A DNA stretch of 64,000 nt from Alphaproteobacteria bacterium (GCA_016297965.1 JAEDDP010000001.1:145432-209431), one strand, 5' to 3'; positions 26,062 through 36,017 are shown, counted from the stretch's first letter. The notes: a model not told the origin generated them from the sequence alone. Numbers and translations are program-made.

Positions 26062-27318
26062 ATGAGACGTGTTGTTATTACAGGTATGGGAATTGTAAGT
26101 CCTTTTGGCCGTGGCTTGAAATTTAATTGGGAAGAAGGACTTTTGAAATCTAAATCTGCTATACATAAAATTCAGGGATTTGACACAGAAAAGTTTACAA
26201 CAAAAATTGCCGGAGAAGTCCCATTTGGTGATGGGGAAGGTCAATTCAATCCGGAAAGTGTAATTCCTTTTAAAGATATTAAAAAGATGGATAAGTTTAT
26301 TCAATATGCGATGGCGGCTGCGACTGATGCTATTGAAGATGCAAATTGGAAACCAGAGTCGGATGAGGAAAAATGCCGTACCGGTGTTATGATTGGTTCC
26401 GGTATTGGTGGACTTGGTACAATATATGAAACTGCAAAGGGAATGGTTGAAAAGGATACCGCAAAGGTTTCTCCTTTCTTTATTCCTGCTTCTCTTATAA
26501 ACTTGGCATCCGGTCATGTTTCAATTAAGTATGGTTTTAAGGGACCGAATCATGCGGTTGTAACTGCATGTGCTACCGGTACTCATGCTATTGGTGATGC
26601 ATCAAGACTTATTGCATTGGGTGATGCCGATGTGATGGTTGCCGGTGGTGCCGAAGCTGCGGTTAATCCAATGGGGGTTGCAGGGTTCAGTGCAACAAAG
26701 GCATTATCACAACACAATGATGAACCAGAAAAGGCAAGTCGTCCTTGGGATAAGGCTCGCGATGGTTTTGTTATGAGTGAAGGTTCTGGTGTTGTTGTTT
26801 TGGAAGAATACGAACATGCAAAGGCTCGTGGTGCACATATTTATGCCGAAGTTATTGGTTATGGTATGAGTGGTGATGCATATCATATGACTGCACCGGC
26901 AAGTGATGGTAATGGTGCAAGACGTGCAATGCAAGCAGCATTAAAATCCGCAAATATAAAACCAGAAGATGTTGATTATATAAATGCACATGGAACATCA
27001 ACAATGGGTGATATGCTTGAATTTAATGCGGTGAAGGAAGTATTTTCATCGGCACTTGATAAAATTTCAATGTCATCAACAAAGTCCGCAACTGGACATT
27101 TGCTTGGGGCTGCGGGTGCGGTGGAAGCAATATTCTGTACACTTGCAATTCGTGATCAAATTGTGCCTCCTACACTTAACCTTGATAATCCAGAGGAAGG
27201 TACAGAATGTATTGATTTGGTTCCATTTACACCAAAGAAAAGAAAGGTTGAAATTGCCCTTTCAAATTCATTTGGATTTGGTGGAACAAATGCCTGTGTT
27301 ATTTTGAAAAAGATATAG
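26062..27318 (+). CDS. fabF: beta-ketoacyl-ACP synthase II
   Basis: 418 residues from ATG 26062 (MRRVVITGMGIVSPFG), chosen over the in-frame start at 25999 because AAGGAG sits 7 bases before it and the protein start matches the family. The thiolase fold shows the catalytic Cys in VTACATGTHAIGDA, the two His residues in NAHGTSTMGD and KSATGHLLGAAGAVEA, and the C-terminal NSFGFGGTNACVIL. It elongates acyl-ACP with malonyl-ACP, using the acpP product at 3.4 kb. Isolated from other fab genes. Confidence 0.96.
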   Translation: MRRVVITGMGIVSPFGRGLKFNWEEGLLKSKSAIHKIQGFDTEKFTTKIAGEVPFGDGEGQFNPESVIPFKDIKKMDKFIQYAMAAATDAIEDANWKPESDEEKCRTGVMIGSGIGGLGTIYETAKGMVEKDTAKVSPFFIPASLINLASGHVSIKYGFKGPNHAVVTACATGTHAIGDASRLIALGDADVMVAGGAEAAVNPMGVAGFSATKALSQHNDEPEKASRPWDKARDGFVMSEGSGVVVLEEYEHAKARGAHIYAEVIGYGMSGDAYHMTAPASDGNGARRAMQAALKSANIKPEDVDYINAHGTSTMGDMLEFNAVKEVFSSALDKISMSSTKSATGHLLGAAGAVEAIFCTLAIRDQIVPPTLNLDNPEEGTECIDLVPFTPKKRKVEIALSNSFGFGGTNACVILKKI

Positions 27319-27337
27319 TTAGGTATATTTCATTTAA

Positions 27338-27364
27338 AAGGCCTCCCGCTGGGAGGTTTTTTTA
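27338..27364 (+). terminator. intrinsic terminator of fabF
   Basis: GCCTCCC-GCT-GGGAGG with a run of seven Ts. Confidence 0.8.
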
Positions 27365-27378
27365 TATGTTTATCTTCG

Positions 27379-27407
27379 TTGATTTTGGGATGAAGTGTTA
27401 TTATAAT
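27379..27407 (+). promoter_or_regulatory. sigma-70 promoter upstream of tag
   Basis: TTGATT at 27379-27384 and TATAAT at 27402-27407, 17-base spacer. Confidence 0.6.
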
Positions 27408-27434
27408 TGTTGTTGCATAATGTAAGAGGGCGTG

Positions 27435-27980
27435 ATGGTTCAAAGGTGTAAGTGGTGCAATGTTAAAAATGAATCGTATGTGAAGTATCATGATACGGAA
27501 TTTGGTGTTCCGGTTTTGGATGAACGATACATTTTTGAAATGTTTATTTTGGAAACTTTTCAGGCGGGGTTGTCGTGGGAATGCGTCCTTAATAAACGAT
27601 TGGATTTTGAGGTTGCATTTGATTATTTTGATATTGATAAGATTTGTGAATATGATGAGGTGAAAATTACCAAACTCCTTAACAACCCACGACTTATCAG
27701 GAACAAACTTAAAATGAAGGCGGTGGTTAATAATGCCAAAATTTATAGGGGGATTGTAAAATTGTTTGGTTCGTTTTATGCATATTTAAAAAGCTTTGCC
27801 GGAGATAAGGTTATTTATGAGGTTGGACCGACGACTTCACCGCTTTCGAATAAGATTTCGGCAGATTTAAAATCACGTGGAATGAAGTTTGTTGGAAGTA
27901 CGACAATTTATTCATTTTTACAGGCGATAGGTATTATTTACGCACACGATGAAAACTGTTATAAATACAGAAAAAACTAA
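27435..27980 (+). CDS. tag: DNA-3-methyladenine glycosylase I
   Basis: 181 residues from ATG 27435, with GAGGG upstream. CKWC at the start and H-x(n)-C near the end (YAHDENCYKYRKN) supply the zinc-binding residues of the Tag family. YHDTEFGVPVLDERYIFEMFILETFQAGLSWECVLNKR is the conserved helix-hairpin-helix glycosylase core, with the glutamate-rich catalytic pocket. It removes 3-methyladenine from alkylated DNA. Length is normal. Monocistronic. Confidence 0.93.
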   Translation: MVQRCKWCNVKNESYVKYHDTEFGVPVLDERYIFEMFILETFQAGLSWECVLNKRLDFEVAFDYFDIDKICEYDEVKITKLLNNPRLIRNKLKMKAVVNNAKIYRGIVKLFGSFYAYLKSFAGDKVIYEVGPTTSPLSNKISADLKSRGMKFVGSTTIYSFLQAIGIIYAHDENCYKYRKN

Positions 27981-28072
27981 GTCGTTTGTTATCATAAAAT
28001 ATCCTTGATTATTTTCCTTTGCCTTTATATAATTCATTTTGGGTAAGGGTAATTTTTTATAAAGAGAGAAAA

Positions 28073-30808
28073 ATGTTTAAAAAGTTTTTAAGTCTTGGTA
28101 CCGTTTTATTGCTTGGTGGATGTTTGACAACATCGGATACCGGTTCGCGTGTTTCGGGGTCTTCATCATCGGGTGGTTCACATTCATCCGGTGGAAGTTC
28201 GGACAGAAATCATAATAACAGTTCAACAAAGCTTAATCGTATTTCAAAGATTGCCGATTTATCAAAGGATATTGCCGAAGAAAATAAATCCCGTGTAACA
28301 AGTGCGTTTAAAAAGTATAATGAAAATAATTCAACCGGAAAAATTTCCTTTACCACAGAAAATTTTGAATATGCGGATGACATTTTGAAAAATCAAAGTA
28401 CGGTGAATAATTTGGCGGGATTGTCATCATCGTATGATACGGTACTTTCCAATTTATCAAACTGGAATTCAACGCTTTCAGGTGTATCACAAAGTTTAGC
28501 GGATGCAACACAAAATCTTAATTCTAAAAAATCGTCGTTATCACAAAGTCAAACTGCACTTGACCAAACAAAGACAGACCTTATTGCAGAGGAGCAAAAG
28601 TTGGATGGGTATTATGCAGAGTTGGCAAATTTGTGGAAATTAAAATCTGAATATGGTTCGAATGATTACAGTGGTCCACAGATGTCCACTTTGTTGGGAA
28701 TGATAAGTCAGAAACAACAACAAATAAATAGTTCAGAATCCACTTGTTCTTCGTATCGTAATTCAATATCTTCGTACGAGTCCACAATATCATCCCTTAA
28801 CAGTGAGATAAGCTCCGTTCAACAAGATGTGAATAATTATACTTCACAAAAGGATGAAGCGACCGCAAAGGTTAATCAGTATACAAATGAAAAGGCAAGT
28901 TTGGAGGATACGATAACCACGGAAATACAAAAATTTGATGCGAATTTTAGTGCATCAAAATACGGGGATGCCCTTTCAACCGAAATTAAAAATCGGGTGA
29001 ATATATATTCCGGATACTATATTATGTCAACAAGACTTGCCAATGTGAAGGTGTTGCTTGATGCCTATGATGAAGGAAAATATACATCCGGTGGAACATC
29101 ATATACCCGTGGAAGTTATTATGAAAACAAGGCATTGTTGAATGATTACAACAAGTATTTGCTTGGCAAAAAACGGTCGGATTTTTCAAGTGATAAGGAT
29201 TATGCGGATTGGCTTTCGGCCAATGCAACATCATTTTCTGGAAACAGGGCAAGTTATACAAGTGATGCTGCATATATTACCGCGGTGCAGACGGCATATT
29301 TTAATTGGGTAAAGGTTTTGTCCGGTTTGGAAAATTATGCAAAATCTTCATATTCAGCGGATGATTATAATGCGATAATGAATGCACTTAGTTCAAAGCG
29401 GTCAAGTTTGGCGAATGTGGTTAAAACACTTGAAGATGTGATGGTTGGCGCCCTTAAAAAACTTGATAGCACATATACAAGTGATGAACTTCCGTTGACA
29501 CTTTCGCAATACATTGCATTTTTCAGAAACCAGAAAAAGATTTTATCGGCCATAAGTGGTGTTGATTATATTTATGATGTGACGGTTCATCCGGAAGGTG
29601 CAGTTTCGGCAACATCAACCGGTGATGAAAGTTCAAAATCGGTTTTGACCTATGACTATAATTCCGCCATTTCAGATTACATTTTGAATTTTAGGGAAAC
29701 TTCAAAAAGTGGTACAAACAAAAATGACACGGTTGTAAGTTTTAAGGCGAGTGATTTTAGTGCAAGTGGTAAGGCGTACGTTGCCACATCAACAAGGACC
29801 GTTTCAAAGACAGAAGATTACTATACATTCCTTTCTGGTGTAGAGTCGTATGTGTACGGGGGTGGGGTATTGGATGCAGAAGTTGAATCACGTAGAAAGT
29901 ACGCACTTTCTGTATTTACTCGTGTTCAAAATGGCACTGCAACAGATGCGGAAAAGGCTGTTTTAAAACAATGGCTTGGTTCCAATTTTTCATCGGATAT
30001 TACAAGTGTTGCCTTTTCATCCCTTACCGACAATGAAAAGTTGAAATTCAATTTGGCAATGTATATGCTTGGCAAGGAAAAGCCAGATTTCACCGTTGAC
30101 AAGGCACGAATTATTACCGATACGGTAAAGCTTGGCGGAACGGTTGCGGGACTTACATTTTCCGATTTCGGTATTTGGAGTATAAAGGGTATGAATAAGT
30201 ATACCGGAGATGAGCAACTTTTGGCAAAGAATTTGGATGGAAAGTTTTCATCCGATACCTATCACGTGCAATATCCGTTTATAAGTGGTATGTCGCAATT
30301 TAAGCAGGGGTATGCTTCCGATTCAACACTTGCGGCTGGAAAATCCGTTGTATTTAAAGGAAATGCACTTGGTGTTGCGACACTTTCCGGAAATAATCAG
30401 AGTGATACCTTGGTGAAGGATTTGTCGGGTTCGGCTACACTTACCGTTGCGAATGATTTGCAAACAAAAAATGGTGTTTCATCCATTTATGGAAATTTAA
30501 GTGTGAACTTTGATAATTACTATTCATTCAAATTTGCCGATATTGATGTGGCAAGCAAGAATGGATTTAAGTCATCCAATGTTTCAATTGAAAGTTCAAG
30601 CAAGGTTGCGAATACCGATAAGTTCCAATTTGGAAGCTCGCCAACGCTTAGTGGTTCGGTTACCGGACAAATGTATGGTTTGGAAACGAATCGTCCAACA
30701 GAAGCGGTTGGTATGTTTGATGTGTCATCAAAAACAATTCACAATGACCCAACAAATTCAACCTATTCAAAACTTACCGTTGAAGGTGCGTTTGGTGTAA
30801 AGAAGTAA
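28073..30808 (+). CDS. surface lipoprotein with TbpB-like C-terminal barrel, probable Slam substrate
   Basis: 911 residues from ATG 28073 (AGAGAGAA upstream). Lipoprotein signal peptide with the lipobox LGGC, Cys17 being the lipidated residue, then a Ser/Gly-rich linker with SSGGSHSSGGSS, a long Ser/Gln/Asn-rich coiled-coil region (about 130-300), a helical middle, and a C-terminal beta domain. The end, SGSVTGQMYGLETNRPTEAVGMFDV, matches the G-x-x-Y-G...E-x-x-G-x-F signature of transferrin-binding-protein-type barrels. The Slam gene follows after 3 bases, so this is very probably its cargo, exposed on the outer surface. The ligand is unknown. Confidence 0.75.
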   Translation: MFKKFLSLGTVLLLGGCLTTSDTGSRVSGSSSSGGSHSSGGSSDRNHNNSSTKLNRISKIADLSKDIAEENKSRVTSAFKKYNENNSTGKISFTTENFEYADDILKNQSTVNNLAGLSSSYDTVLSNLSNWNSTLSGVSQSLADATQNLNSKKSSLSQSQTALDQTKTDLIAEEQKLDGYYAELANLWKLKSEYGSNDYSGPQMSTLLGMISQKQQQINSSESTCSSYRNSISSYESTISSLNSEISSVQQDVNNYTSQKDEATAKVNQYTNEKASLEDTITTEIQKFDANFSASKYGDALSTEIKNRVNIYSGYYIMSTRLANVKVLLDAYDEGKYTSGGTSYTRGSYYENKALLNDYNKYLLGKKRSDFSSDKDYADWLSANATSFSGNRASYTSDAAYITAVQTAYFNWVKVLSGLENYAKSSYSADDYNAIMNALSSKRSSLANVVKTLEDVMVGALKKLDSTYTSDELPLTLSQYIAFFRNQKKILSAISGVDYIYDVTVHPEGAVSATSTGDESSKSVLTYDYNSAISDYILNFRETSKSGTNKNDTVVSFKASDFSASGKAYVATSTRTVSKTEDYYTFLSGVESYVYGGGVLDAEVESRRKYALSVFTRVQNGTATDAEKAVLKQWLGSNFSSDITSVAFSSLTDNEKLKFNLAMYMLGKEKPDFTVDKARIITDTVKLGGTVAGLTFSDFGIWSIKGMNKYTGDEQLLAKNLDGKFSSDTYHVQYPFISGMSQFKQGYASDSTLAAGKSVVFKGNALGVATLSGNNQSDTLVKDLSGSATLTVANDLQTKNGVSSIYGNLSVNFDNYYSFKFADIDVASKNGFKSSNVSIESSSKVANTDKFQFGSSPTLSGSVTGQMYGLETNRPTEAVGMFDVSSKTIHNDPTNSTYSKLTVEGAFGVKK

Positions 30809-30811
30809 GTA

Positions 30812-32296
30812 ATGTTTTTTGTTGGGGAACTTTTTCGCGTATTGTTTTATGTCCTTTTTATAGGATGTTTTTCCTTTTTGTTTGATGTGGGCGCCCGTGC
30901 ATCGGTTGGTGATGTGGAGGGGGAGGAGCTTGTTTTTGACTCGTCAAAGGTTGGTGTGCCTTTGCCTGCGGAAGTGTCTGTTAAAAAAGAAGTGGTTCCG
31001 GCAAATGTAGAAAAAGCCACGGTGGATGATAATTTTTCCGTATCAAAGGAGAATGCCCTTCTTATTGCAAAGAATATGGTTGCAAGGGGGATGTTTGATG
31101 ATGCCCTTGTCATCCTTAACAAAATACAATTTGATATAGAAACAGAGCGTGATTTGGAATTAGAGCGGTGGTTCCTTTTGGGGCAAATTGCAATGGCAAA
31201 ATCCGATTATGACGGGGCGATTGCTTTGTTTCGGAAGATATTGGATGTTAATCCGGACCTTTCACGGGTGCGGTTGGATTTGTCCCTTGCCTATATGCAA
31301 ACGGGTTCGTATATAAGGGCAAATTATAATTTTCGGCTTGCCATGGCGGGGAATTTGCCGGATACCGTGTCCGAAAATGTTTCAAAATTTCTTTATATTC
31401 TTCGCGCAAATAAAAACTATGGCTTTTGGTTTAATTTTGGAATTGCACCGGATTCAAATATAAATAATACCAGATCCGGAACACAATGTGTAAATACAAT
31501 TTTTGGTGTGCTTTGTAATGATTTACCCGGTGCGGAGGACAAGGTTGGATACAACTTTGCCTTTGGTGGTGATTATGAATTTCGGTTGTCCGAAAGGTGG
31601 CGGATAAAGTCAGATTTGGGGATGAACATTTCAAAATATGATGAACGGGATTATGATGATTATTCGGTTTCTGCGTCGGTTGGTCCACGATATATTTTTG
31701 ATGGTGGTGAACTTTATTTGGGGCTTTCGGGGCAACGACGATATTTGGCACATACTCCGTATAGCTATTTTATTGGTGCGAAGATGTCCGGAAACTATGA
31801 TATTACGCAACGGCTTTCGTTTGGGGCATCGCTTTATATTTCACCAATGAGATATGATAATGTTAAGGCGTTGGATGGGAACAACTGGGGTATTGCTTCA
31901 CAATTTGCATATTCTCTTACTCCATCAAAGTATATGATTTTCAAATCTGGGTATGACAGGGAAGAAACCGATGCGCCAGCGTACAGGAATGGCAAGGTTA
32001 ATTTTGGTATTGGTTTTGGGGCGGAACTTTATGGTGGTTATTCAATCTATTTGGAACCATCGGTTGTGTTTACAAATTATGATAATCCACGCCCTTATAT
32101 AAAGGATAATTTTTATCAACCGATTAAGCGAAATGATACAACGTGGAAGTATCAAATAACACTTGCAAACAAGAAAATAAATCTTTATGGATTTACTCCA
32201 ACCTTTGGTTATACCTATACTTCACGGAACAGTAATGTATGGCAGGAGGAGTATTCAAAGCATTCATTTAATTTTGGTTTTTCACAACGTTTTTAA
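30812..32296 (+). CDS. Slam (DUF560) surface lipoprotein assembly modifier
   Basis: 494 residues: N-terminal signal/hydrophobic segment, TPR region (about 85-190: FDDALVILNKI..., YDGAIALFRKILDVNPDLSRVRLDLSLAYMQTG), then a C-terminal outer-membrane barrel that begins with FNFGIAPDSNINNT, the characteristic Slam/DUF560 motif, and ends in Phe (FGFSQRF). Slam proteins move lipoproteins such as TbpB to the cell surface in Neisseria and relatives. The preceding lipoprotein gene, three bases away, has the matching barrel, which strongly supports the assignment. Confidence 0.85.
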   Translation: MFFVGELFRVLFYVLFIGCFSFLFDVGARASVGDVEGEELVFDSSKVGVPLPAEVSVKKEVVPANVEKATVDDNFSVSKENALLIAKNMVARGMFDDALVILNKIQFDIETERDLELERWFLLGQIAMAKSDYDGAIALFRKILDVNPDLSRVRLDLSLAYMQTGSYIRANYNFRLAMAGNLPDTVSENVSKFLYILRANKNYGFWFNFGIAPDSNINNTRSGTQCVNTIFGVLCNDLPGAEDKVGYNFAFGGDYEFRLSERWRIKSDLGMNISKYDERDYDDYSVSASVGPRYIFDGGELYLGLSGQRRYLAHTPYSYFIGAKMSGNYDITQRLSFGASLYISPMRYDNVKALDGNNWGIASQFAYSLTPSKYMIFKSGYDREETDAPAYRNGKVNFGIGFGAELYGGYSIYLEPSVVFTNYDNPRPYIKDNFYQPIKRNDTTWKYQITLANKKINLYGFTPTFGYTYTSRNSNVWQEEYSKHSFNFGFSQRF

Positions 32297-32420
32297 TTGA
32301 CATTTATTTTTTTTGGATGATAATCACAAACTGTATTTTGTGGCGTTGAATAAACTTTTTTATAGTATATTGTTCATATTATTTTGCCGAAATTGTTGAT
32401 TATAAAAAGAGGTTTTGATT

Positions 32421-33812
32421 ATGAGTCAAGATAAGAATGAGTTGGCGATTACTCCTGTTAAATCGTTGATATTAAAATTTGCACTTCCATCTGTGATTGC
32501 GTTTTTGGTGAACTCGCTTTACAGTATTATTGATCAAATTTTTGTTGGTAATTATGCGGGGTATAAGGCGAATGCCGCAACATCAATTATATTTCCGGTT
32601 TTTATGTTTAGTATGGCGGTTGCGTCGTGTATATCCGAAGGTGGTGTGGCATACTTTTCATTGCAACTTGGTGCCGGTCATAAAAAGATTTCCGAAAAAA
32701 TATTTGGTAATGTGTTAAGGTTGCTTATTATATTTCCAATATTCATAACTGTGTTTTCGTATATATTTTTGGATGAAATGTTGGTGTTTTTTGGTGCGAC
32801 GGAGGAGATAATCCCACTTGCAAAAGATTATGCAAAAATTATATTTTTGGGTGGACCGTTTTCCCTTTTGGGTATGGGGCTTAACTCCTTTATTCGTGCG
32901 GATGGAAGTCCACGGTATGCGATGTCATCAATGCTTGTTGGTGCGATTTTAAACCTTATCCTTGACCCAATATTTATTTCCGTATTTGGATGGGGAGTAA
33001 AGGGTGCCGCATGGGCAACAGTTATTGGTGAAACTGCGTCGTTTATCGTATCCGTACTTTATCTTCCAAAGTTCAGGGCGTTGAAGGTAAAGCTTTCAAG
33101 TTTGAAATTCAGTCTTCCTATTGTGAAAAAAATTATACTTTATGGAACATCAAATTTCTTTATTTCCGTGGCGATTACATTTGTGATTATTGTTTATAAT
33201 AACAGTCTTAATAAATACGGAAGTGAAACAATTTACGGAAGTACGATACCACTCTCTGCGTATGCATTGACGGCAAAGGTTAACCAGATATTTATGTCTT
33301 TTATGATTGGTATAGGTATAAGTTTACAACCTATTGTTGGATATAATTATGGTGCAAGAAATTATGCAAGGGTTAAGGAGACATTTATATATTGTCTTCG
33401 GATTGCTGTTGGAATTGGGCTTTTGTTTTCAATTGTATTACAGATATTCCCACATTTCTTTGTACGGTTGTTTGGTGAAGGAAATGAGCTTTATTACAAA
33501 TTTGCGGATATGTCGTTCAGGATTATTTTTTCCGCCCAGATGTTTACCGCATTTGCAATTATTATAAGTAATTTTTTCCGTGCGATTGGAAAGCCATTGT
33601 ATTCCATACTTTCCGCTGGGTCACGATTTACAATATTTTTTATTCCAATAATTTACATTGTACCAAAGTTTTTGGGATTGAAGGGTGTGTTGCTTTCAAC
33701 ACCGATTTGTGAAGTGTTGTCGGCGGGATTTTCAATCTGGCTTATGCATGGGGAAATGAAAAAGTTAAACAGACTTATTAAAAATGAAGAAAAAAGAAAG
33801 GGAAGCTTGTAA
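32421..33812 (+). CDS. MATE-family multidrug/cation antiporter
   Basis: 463 residues from ATG 32421 (AAGAGG nine bases upstream). Twelve hydrophobic helices in two bundles: ALPSVIAFLVNSLYSIIDQIFVGNYAG in the first and FAISNFFRAIGKPLYSIL in the second. LGMGLNSFIRADGSPRYAM is the typical MATE motif, closest to the DinF/MepA type. It would export cationic drugs or metabolites with Na+ or H+. The substrate cannot be told from sequence. Confidence 0.9.
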   Translation: MSQDKNELAITPVKSLILKFALPSVIAFLVNSLYSIIDQIFVGNYAGYKANAATSIIFPVFMFSMAVASCISEGGVAYFSLQLGAGHKKISEKIFGNVLRLLIIFPIFITVFSYIFLDEMLVFFGATEEIIPLAKDYAKIIFLGGPFSLLGMGLNSFIRADGSPRYAMSSMLVGAILNLILDPIFISVFGWGVKGAAWATVIGETASFIVSVLYLPKFRALKVKLSSLKFSLPIVKKIILYGTSNFFISVAITFVIIVYNNSLNKYGSETIYGSTIPLSAYALTAKVNQIFMSFMIGIGISLQPIVGYNYGARNYARVKETFIYCLRIAVGIGLLFSIVLQIFPHFFVRLFGEGNELYYKFADMSFRIIFSAQMFTAFAIIISNFFRAIGKPLYSILSAGSRFTIFFIPIIYIVPKFLGLKGVLLSTPICEVLSAGFSIWLMHGEMKKLNRLIKNEEKRKGSL

Positions 33813-33824
33813 TGGCTTCTTTTT

Positions 33825-34871
33825 TTAATCACGTTCAAATACGGCAACCAATTCAAGGTGTGTCGTATTCGGAAATTGGTCAATAGGGGTTATCTTTTTA
33901 ATTCTGTATCCACCATTTATCAAAATTTTTGCATCGGTTGTGAATGCGACCGGATTACACGAGATGTAAACAACAGTTTTTGTGGTTGCATCACGAAGTT
34001 TTAAACATTGTGCCTTTGCCCCATCACGTGGTGGGTCAAGGACGATAAAATCAAATTCATTAAGCTTTTCCGTGGACAGTGGATGTTTGAAAAGGTCAAC
34101 GGATTTTGCCATAATGTTGAAATGGTTGGAGTGTGCAATTTTTGCAAGATGTTTTATTGCATCTTCATCACAATCATAGGCAAAAACGGTATCCGAAAAA
34201 TCCCGCAAATAAAATGAAAAAAGCCCAAGTCCGCAAAATATATCGGCGGAGGTTTTGAAATGTTTACCCCTTATCACATCAAGGACAGCATCAACAATTT
34301 TTTGTTCGCTTTCCTTTGTTGGTTGAAGGAATGTTTTTGGTGGGTATGGAATTTTTGTTCCATTGAAAATTATTATTGGTTCCGCCTGCTTATATACCTC
34401 AACATTGCCGGAAGTTATGTGTAGGATGTTGTGTTCTTCGGCAAATGTCCGTATTTTTGGTGTATCGGTTGGCATAAGCGCAATATTTTCAAAATGAATG
34501 CAAAGTCCGTTGTCGGCGGATGTGATTACAATTCCACCTTCACTTCTTTTTACAAATGATTTGAAAAGTTTTTTAAGTGGCTGGATAAGTGCATTTATTT
34601 CATCACGAAGTAGGGGGCATTTATTTATTGGAACAACATCGTTTGATTTGAATTTGTAAAATCCAGTGTTGCATCCGTAATCAACCTTTAATGTTGCCTT
34701 TCTTCGTATGCCGGATGGAAAGGTTTGCATTGGTGCCATTTCATCGTATGGAAGGTCGCCCAAAATTTTTAAAAGTTGGTTTTGTTTTTCGGTACAATAG
34801 TTTTGTATTGTCAATCCCTGGATTTGGCAACCACCGCATTTTTCAAAATATATACATTTATTTTCAATCAT
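33825..34871 (-). CDS. class I SAM-dependent RNA (uracil-5-)methyltransferase, TrmA/RlmD family
   Basis: 348 residues. It starts almost directly with the 4Fe-4S segment (CIYFEKCGGCQIQ...Y-C), whereas RlmD normally has an N-terminal TRAM domain, so the latter is missing. The methyltransferase core follows: ADIFCGLGLFSFYLRD (SAM loop), FDFIVLDPPRDGAKAQC, and the nucleophile Cys in VVYISCNPVAFTTDA, with the general base Glu in HLELVAVFERD. Likely makes m5U in 23S rRNA or tRNA. Which site is not decidable here. The gene converges on the MATE gene. Confidence 0.85.
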   Translation of the reverse strand: MIENKCIYFEKCGGCQIQGLTIQNYCTEKQNQLLKILGDLPYDEMAPMQTFPSGIRRKATLKVDYGCNTGFYKFKSNDVVPINKCPLLRDEINALIQPLKKLFKSFVKRSEGGIVITSADNGLCIHFENIALMPTDTPKIRTFAEEHNILHITSGNVEVYKQAEPIIIFNGTKIPYPPKTFLQPTKESEQKIVDAVLDVIRGKHFKTSADIFCGLGLFSFYLRDFSDTVFAYDCDEDAIKHLAKIAHSNHFNIMAKSVDLFKHPLSTEKLNEFDFIVLDPPRDGAKAQCLKLRDATTKTVVYISCNPVAFTTDAKILINGGYRIKKITPIDQFPNTTHLELVAVFERD

Positions 34872-35097
34872 AATGTTTTTATTATATGTATTTTATGGCG
34901 GTTTATCAAGTGTTATTTGGTGTTTTAAAGGAATTTGTTCTTTTAAATAAATCTTGTTTTCTGTGGTGAAGGAATTATAATTTTATTTGTTAATATGGTT
35001 TCAAGTATTAAAGAGTTGTTGTTGGTTATCGGCTTGTTTATCTTTTTACTTCATCATATTTTCATATTATTAACTTTTTAATTATGAGGACTTAATG

Positions 35098-35295
35098 ATG
35101 AAAGGTACAGTTAAGTGGTTTAATGCCAAAAAGGGCTATGGTTTCATTCAACCAGATGATGGAACAAAGGATGTGTTTGTTCACATTACCGCGGTAAAAG
35201 CAGCGGGAATTTTTTTGAACGAAGGCACACGTCTTGAATATGAAATCGTAAGCTCTAATGGAAAGGAAGCTGCTGATAACCTTAAACAAATATAA
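35098..35295 (+). CDS. cold-shock protein, CspA family
   Basis: 65 residues from ATG 35098 (GAGGA seven bases before; an ATG at 35095 is an alternative). The single cold-shock domain has RNP1 KGYGFIQ and RNP2 VFVHI, and W-F-N at the start (GTVKWFNAKKGYGFI). It binds single-stranded RNA/DNA and acts as an RNA chaperone. The 220-base gap upstream may hold a long temperature-sensitive leader, as csp genes often do, but I could not identify its promoter with certainty. Confidence 0.95.
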   Translation: MKGTVKWFNAKKGYGFIQPDDGTKDVFVHITAVKAAGIFLNEGTRLEYEIVSSNGKEAADNLKQI

Positions 35296-35345
35296 GTTTT
35301 AAAGTTAAGGTTTGAAAAAAAAAGTCCCCAGTAATTGGGGATTTT

Positions 35346-36017
35346 TTATTGATACTTTTTGATAAATGCCTTTATCTGTTTTACATTTTCTCCGATTGGA
35401 TTATTTGCATCAAGTGTAAGTATTGGTACATTGTATTTTTGCAAAAGCTTTATTCGTTCATTCATTATTTTGATGTTGTTGTTGATTGCCACTTCGTCCG
35501 TATTCCAATTGGATAGGTGTTTGTGTTGTTGTTTTTGTCGCAATGTTCGTTTGATGGCGATATTGTGGGCGGTATCGGTTTCCCAAACAACGATGGTATT
35601 TTTGAAAAAACGTTTTAAAATTTCCGGATGATTTTTATCAATATCTTGCAAAATGTAAAGTGGGGCGGTGTTTATTACTGCCTCATCAATATAAAAATTA
35701 CGGGAAAGACAACGGGCACAAAGTTCGCCGGTTAGGTATTTTTTAAGATGCCGGTGAGGAGGATTAAGTTCCGGATATTTACAAAATACATCCTCAATTT
35801 GTTGAATATGTTTTGGATAGGTGAGTTCAAGAGCCTTAAAAAAGCCTCTGGCAAAGCCCTTTGACATAAATTTGTTGGAAAATTTCGCAAATGTTTTTTT
35901 TGTCAAATGTGTTTTACCAACACCAGACACGCCAACAAATTCAATTATAAGTTCTTCTTTCTTTTTTGGATAAAGGAAATTGCCAAGGATTCTTTTAAAA
36001 TTTCTGTAAATTTTCAT
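35346..36017 (-). CDS. P-loop kinase-like protein
   Basis: 223 residues. Walker A GVSGVGKTHLTKK at about 29-41, preceded by the beta strand ELIIEFV. A basic N-terminus (KIYRNFKRILGNFLYPKKK) resembles those of small lipid/sugar kinase-like proteins acting at the membrane. FYIDEAVINTAPLYIL may hold a DE Walker B equivalent, and R-T-L-R-Q-K-Q a lid. No specific family is recognised. It may phosphorylate a small molecule or envelope sugar. Shares the short gap with csp in convergent orientation. Confidence 0.65.
   Translation of the reverse strand: MKIYRNFKRILGNFLYPKKKEELIIEFVGVSGVGKTHLTKKTFAKFSNKFMSKGFARGFFKALELTYPKHIQQIEDVFCKYPELNPPHRHLKKYLTGELCARCLSRNFYIDEAVINTAPLYILQDIDKNHPEILKRFFKNTIVVWETDTAHNIAIKRTLRQKQQHKHLSNWNTDEVAINNNIKIMNERIKLLQKYNVPILTLDANNPIGENVKQIKAFIKKYQ

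Noticed and set aside
25972..26517. A 181-residue minus-strand frame opposite the start of fabF
   Set aside because: It is the antisense of a conserved gene, has no ribosome site and a Cys/His/Thr composition typical of shadows.
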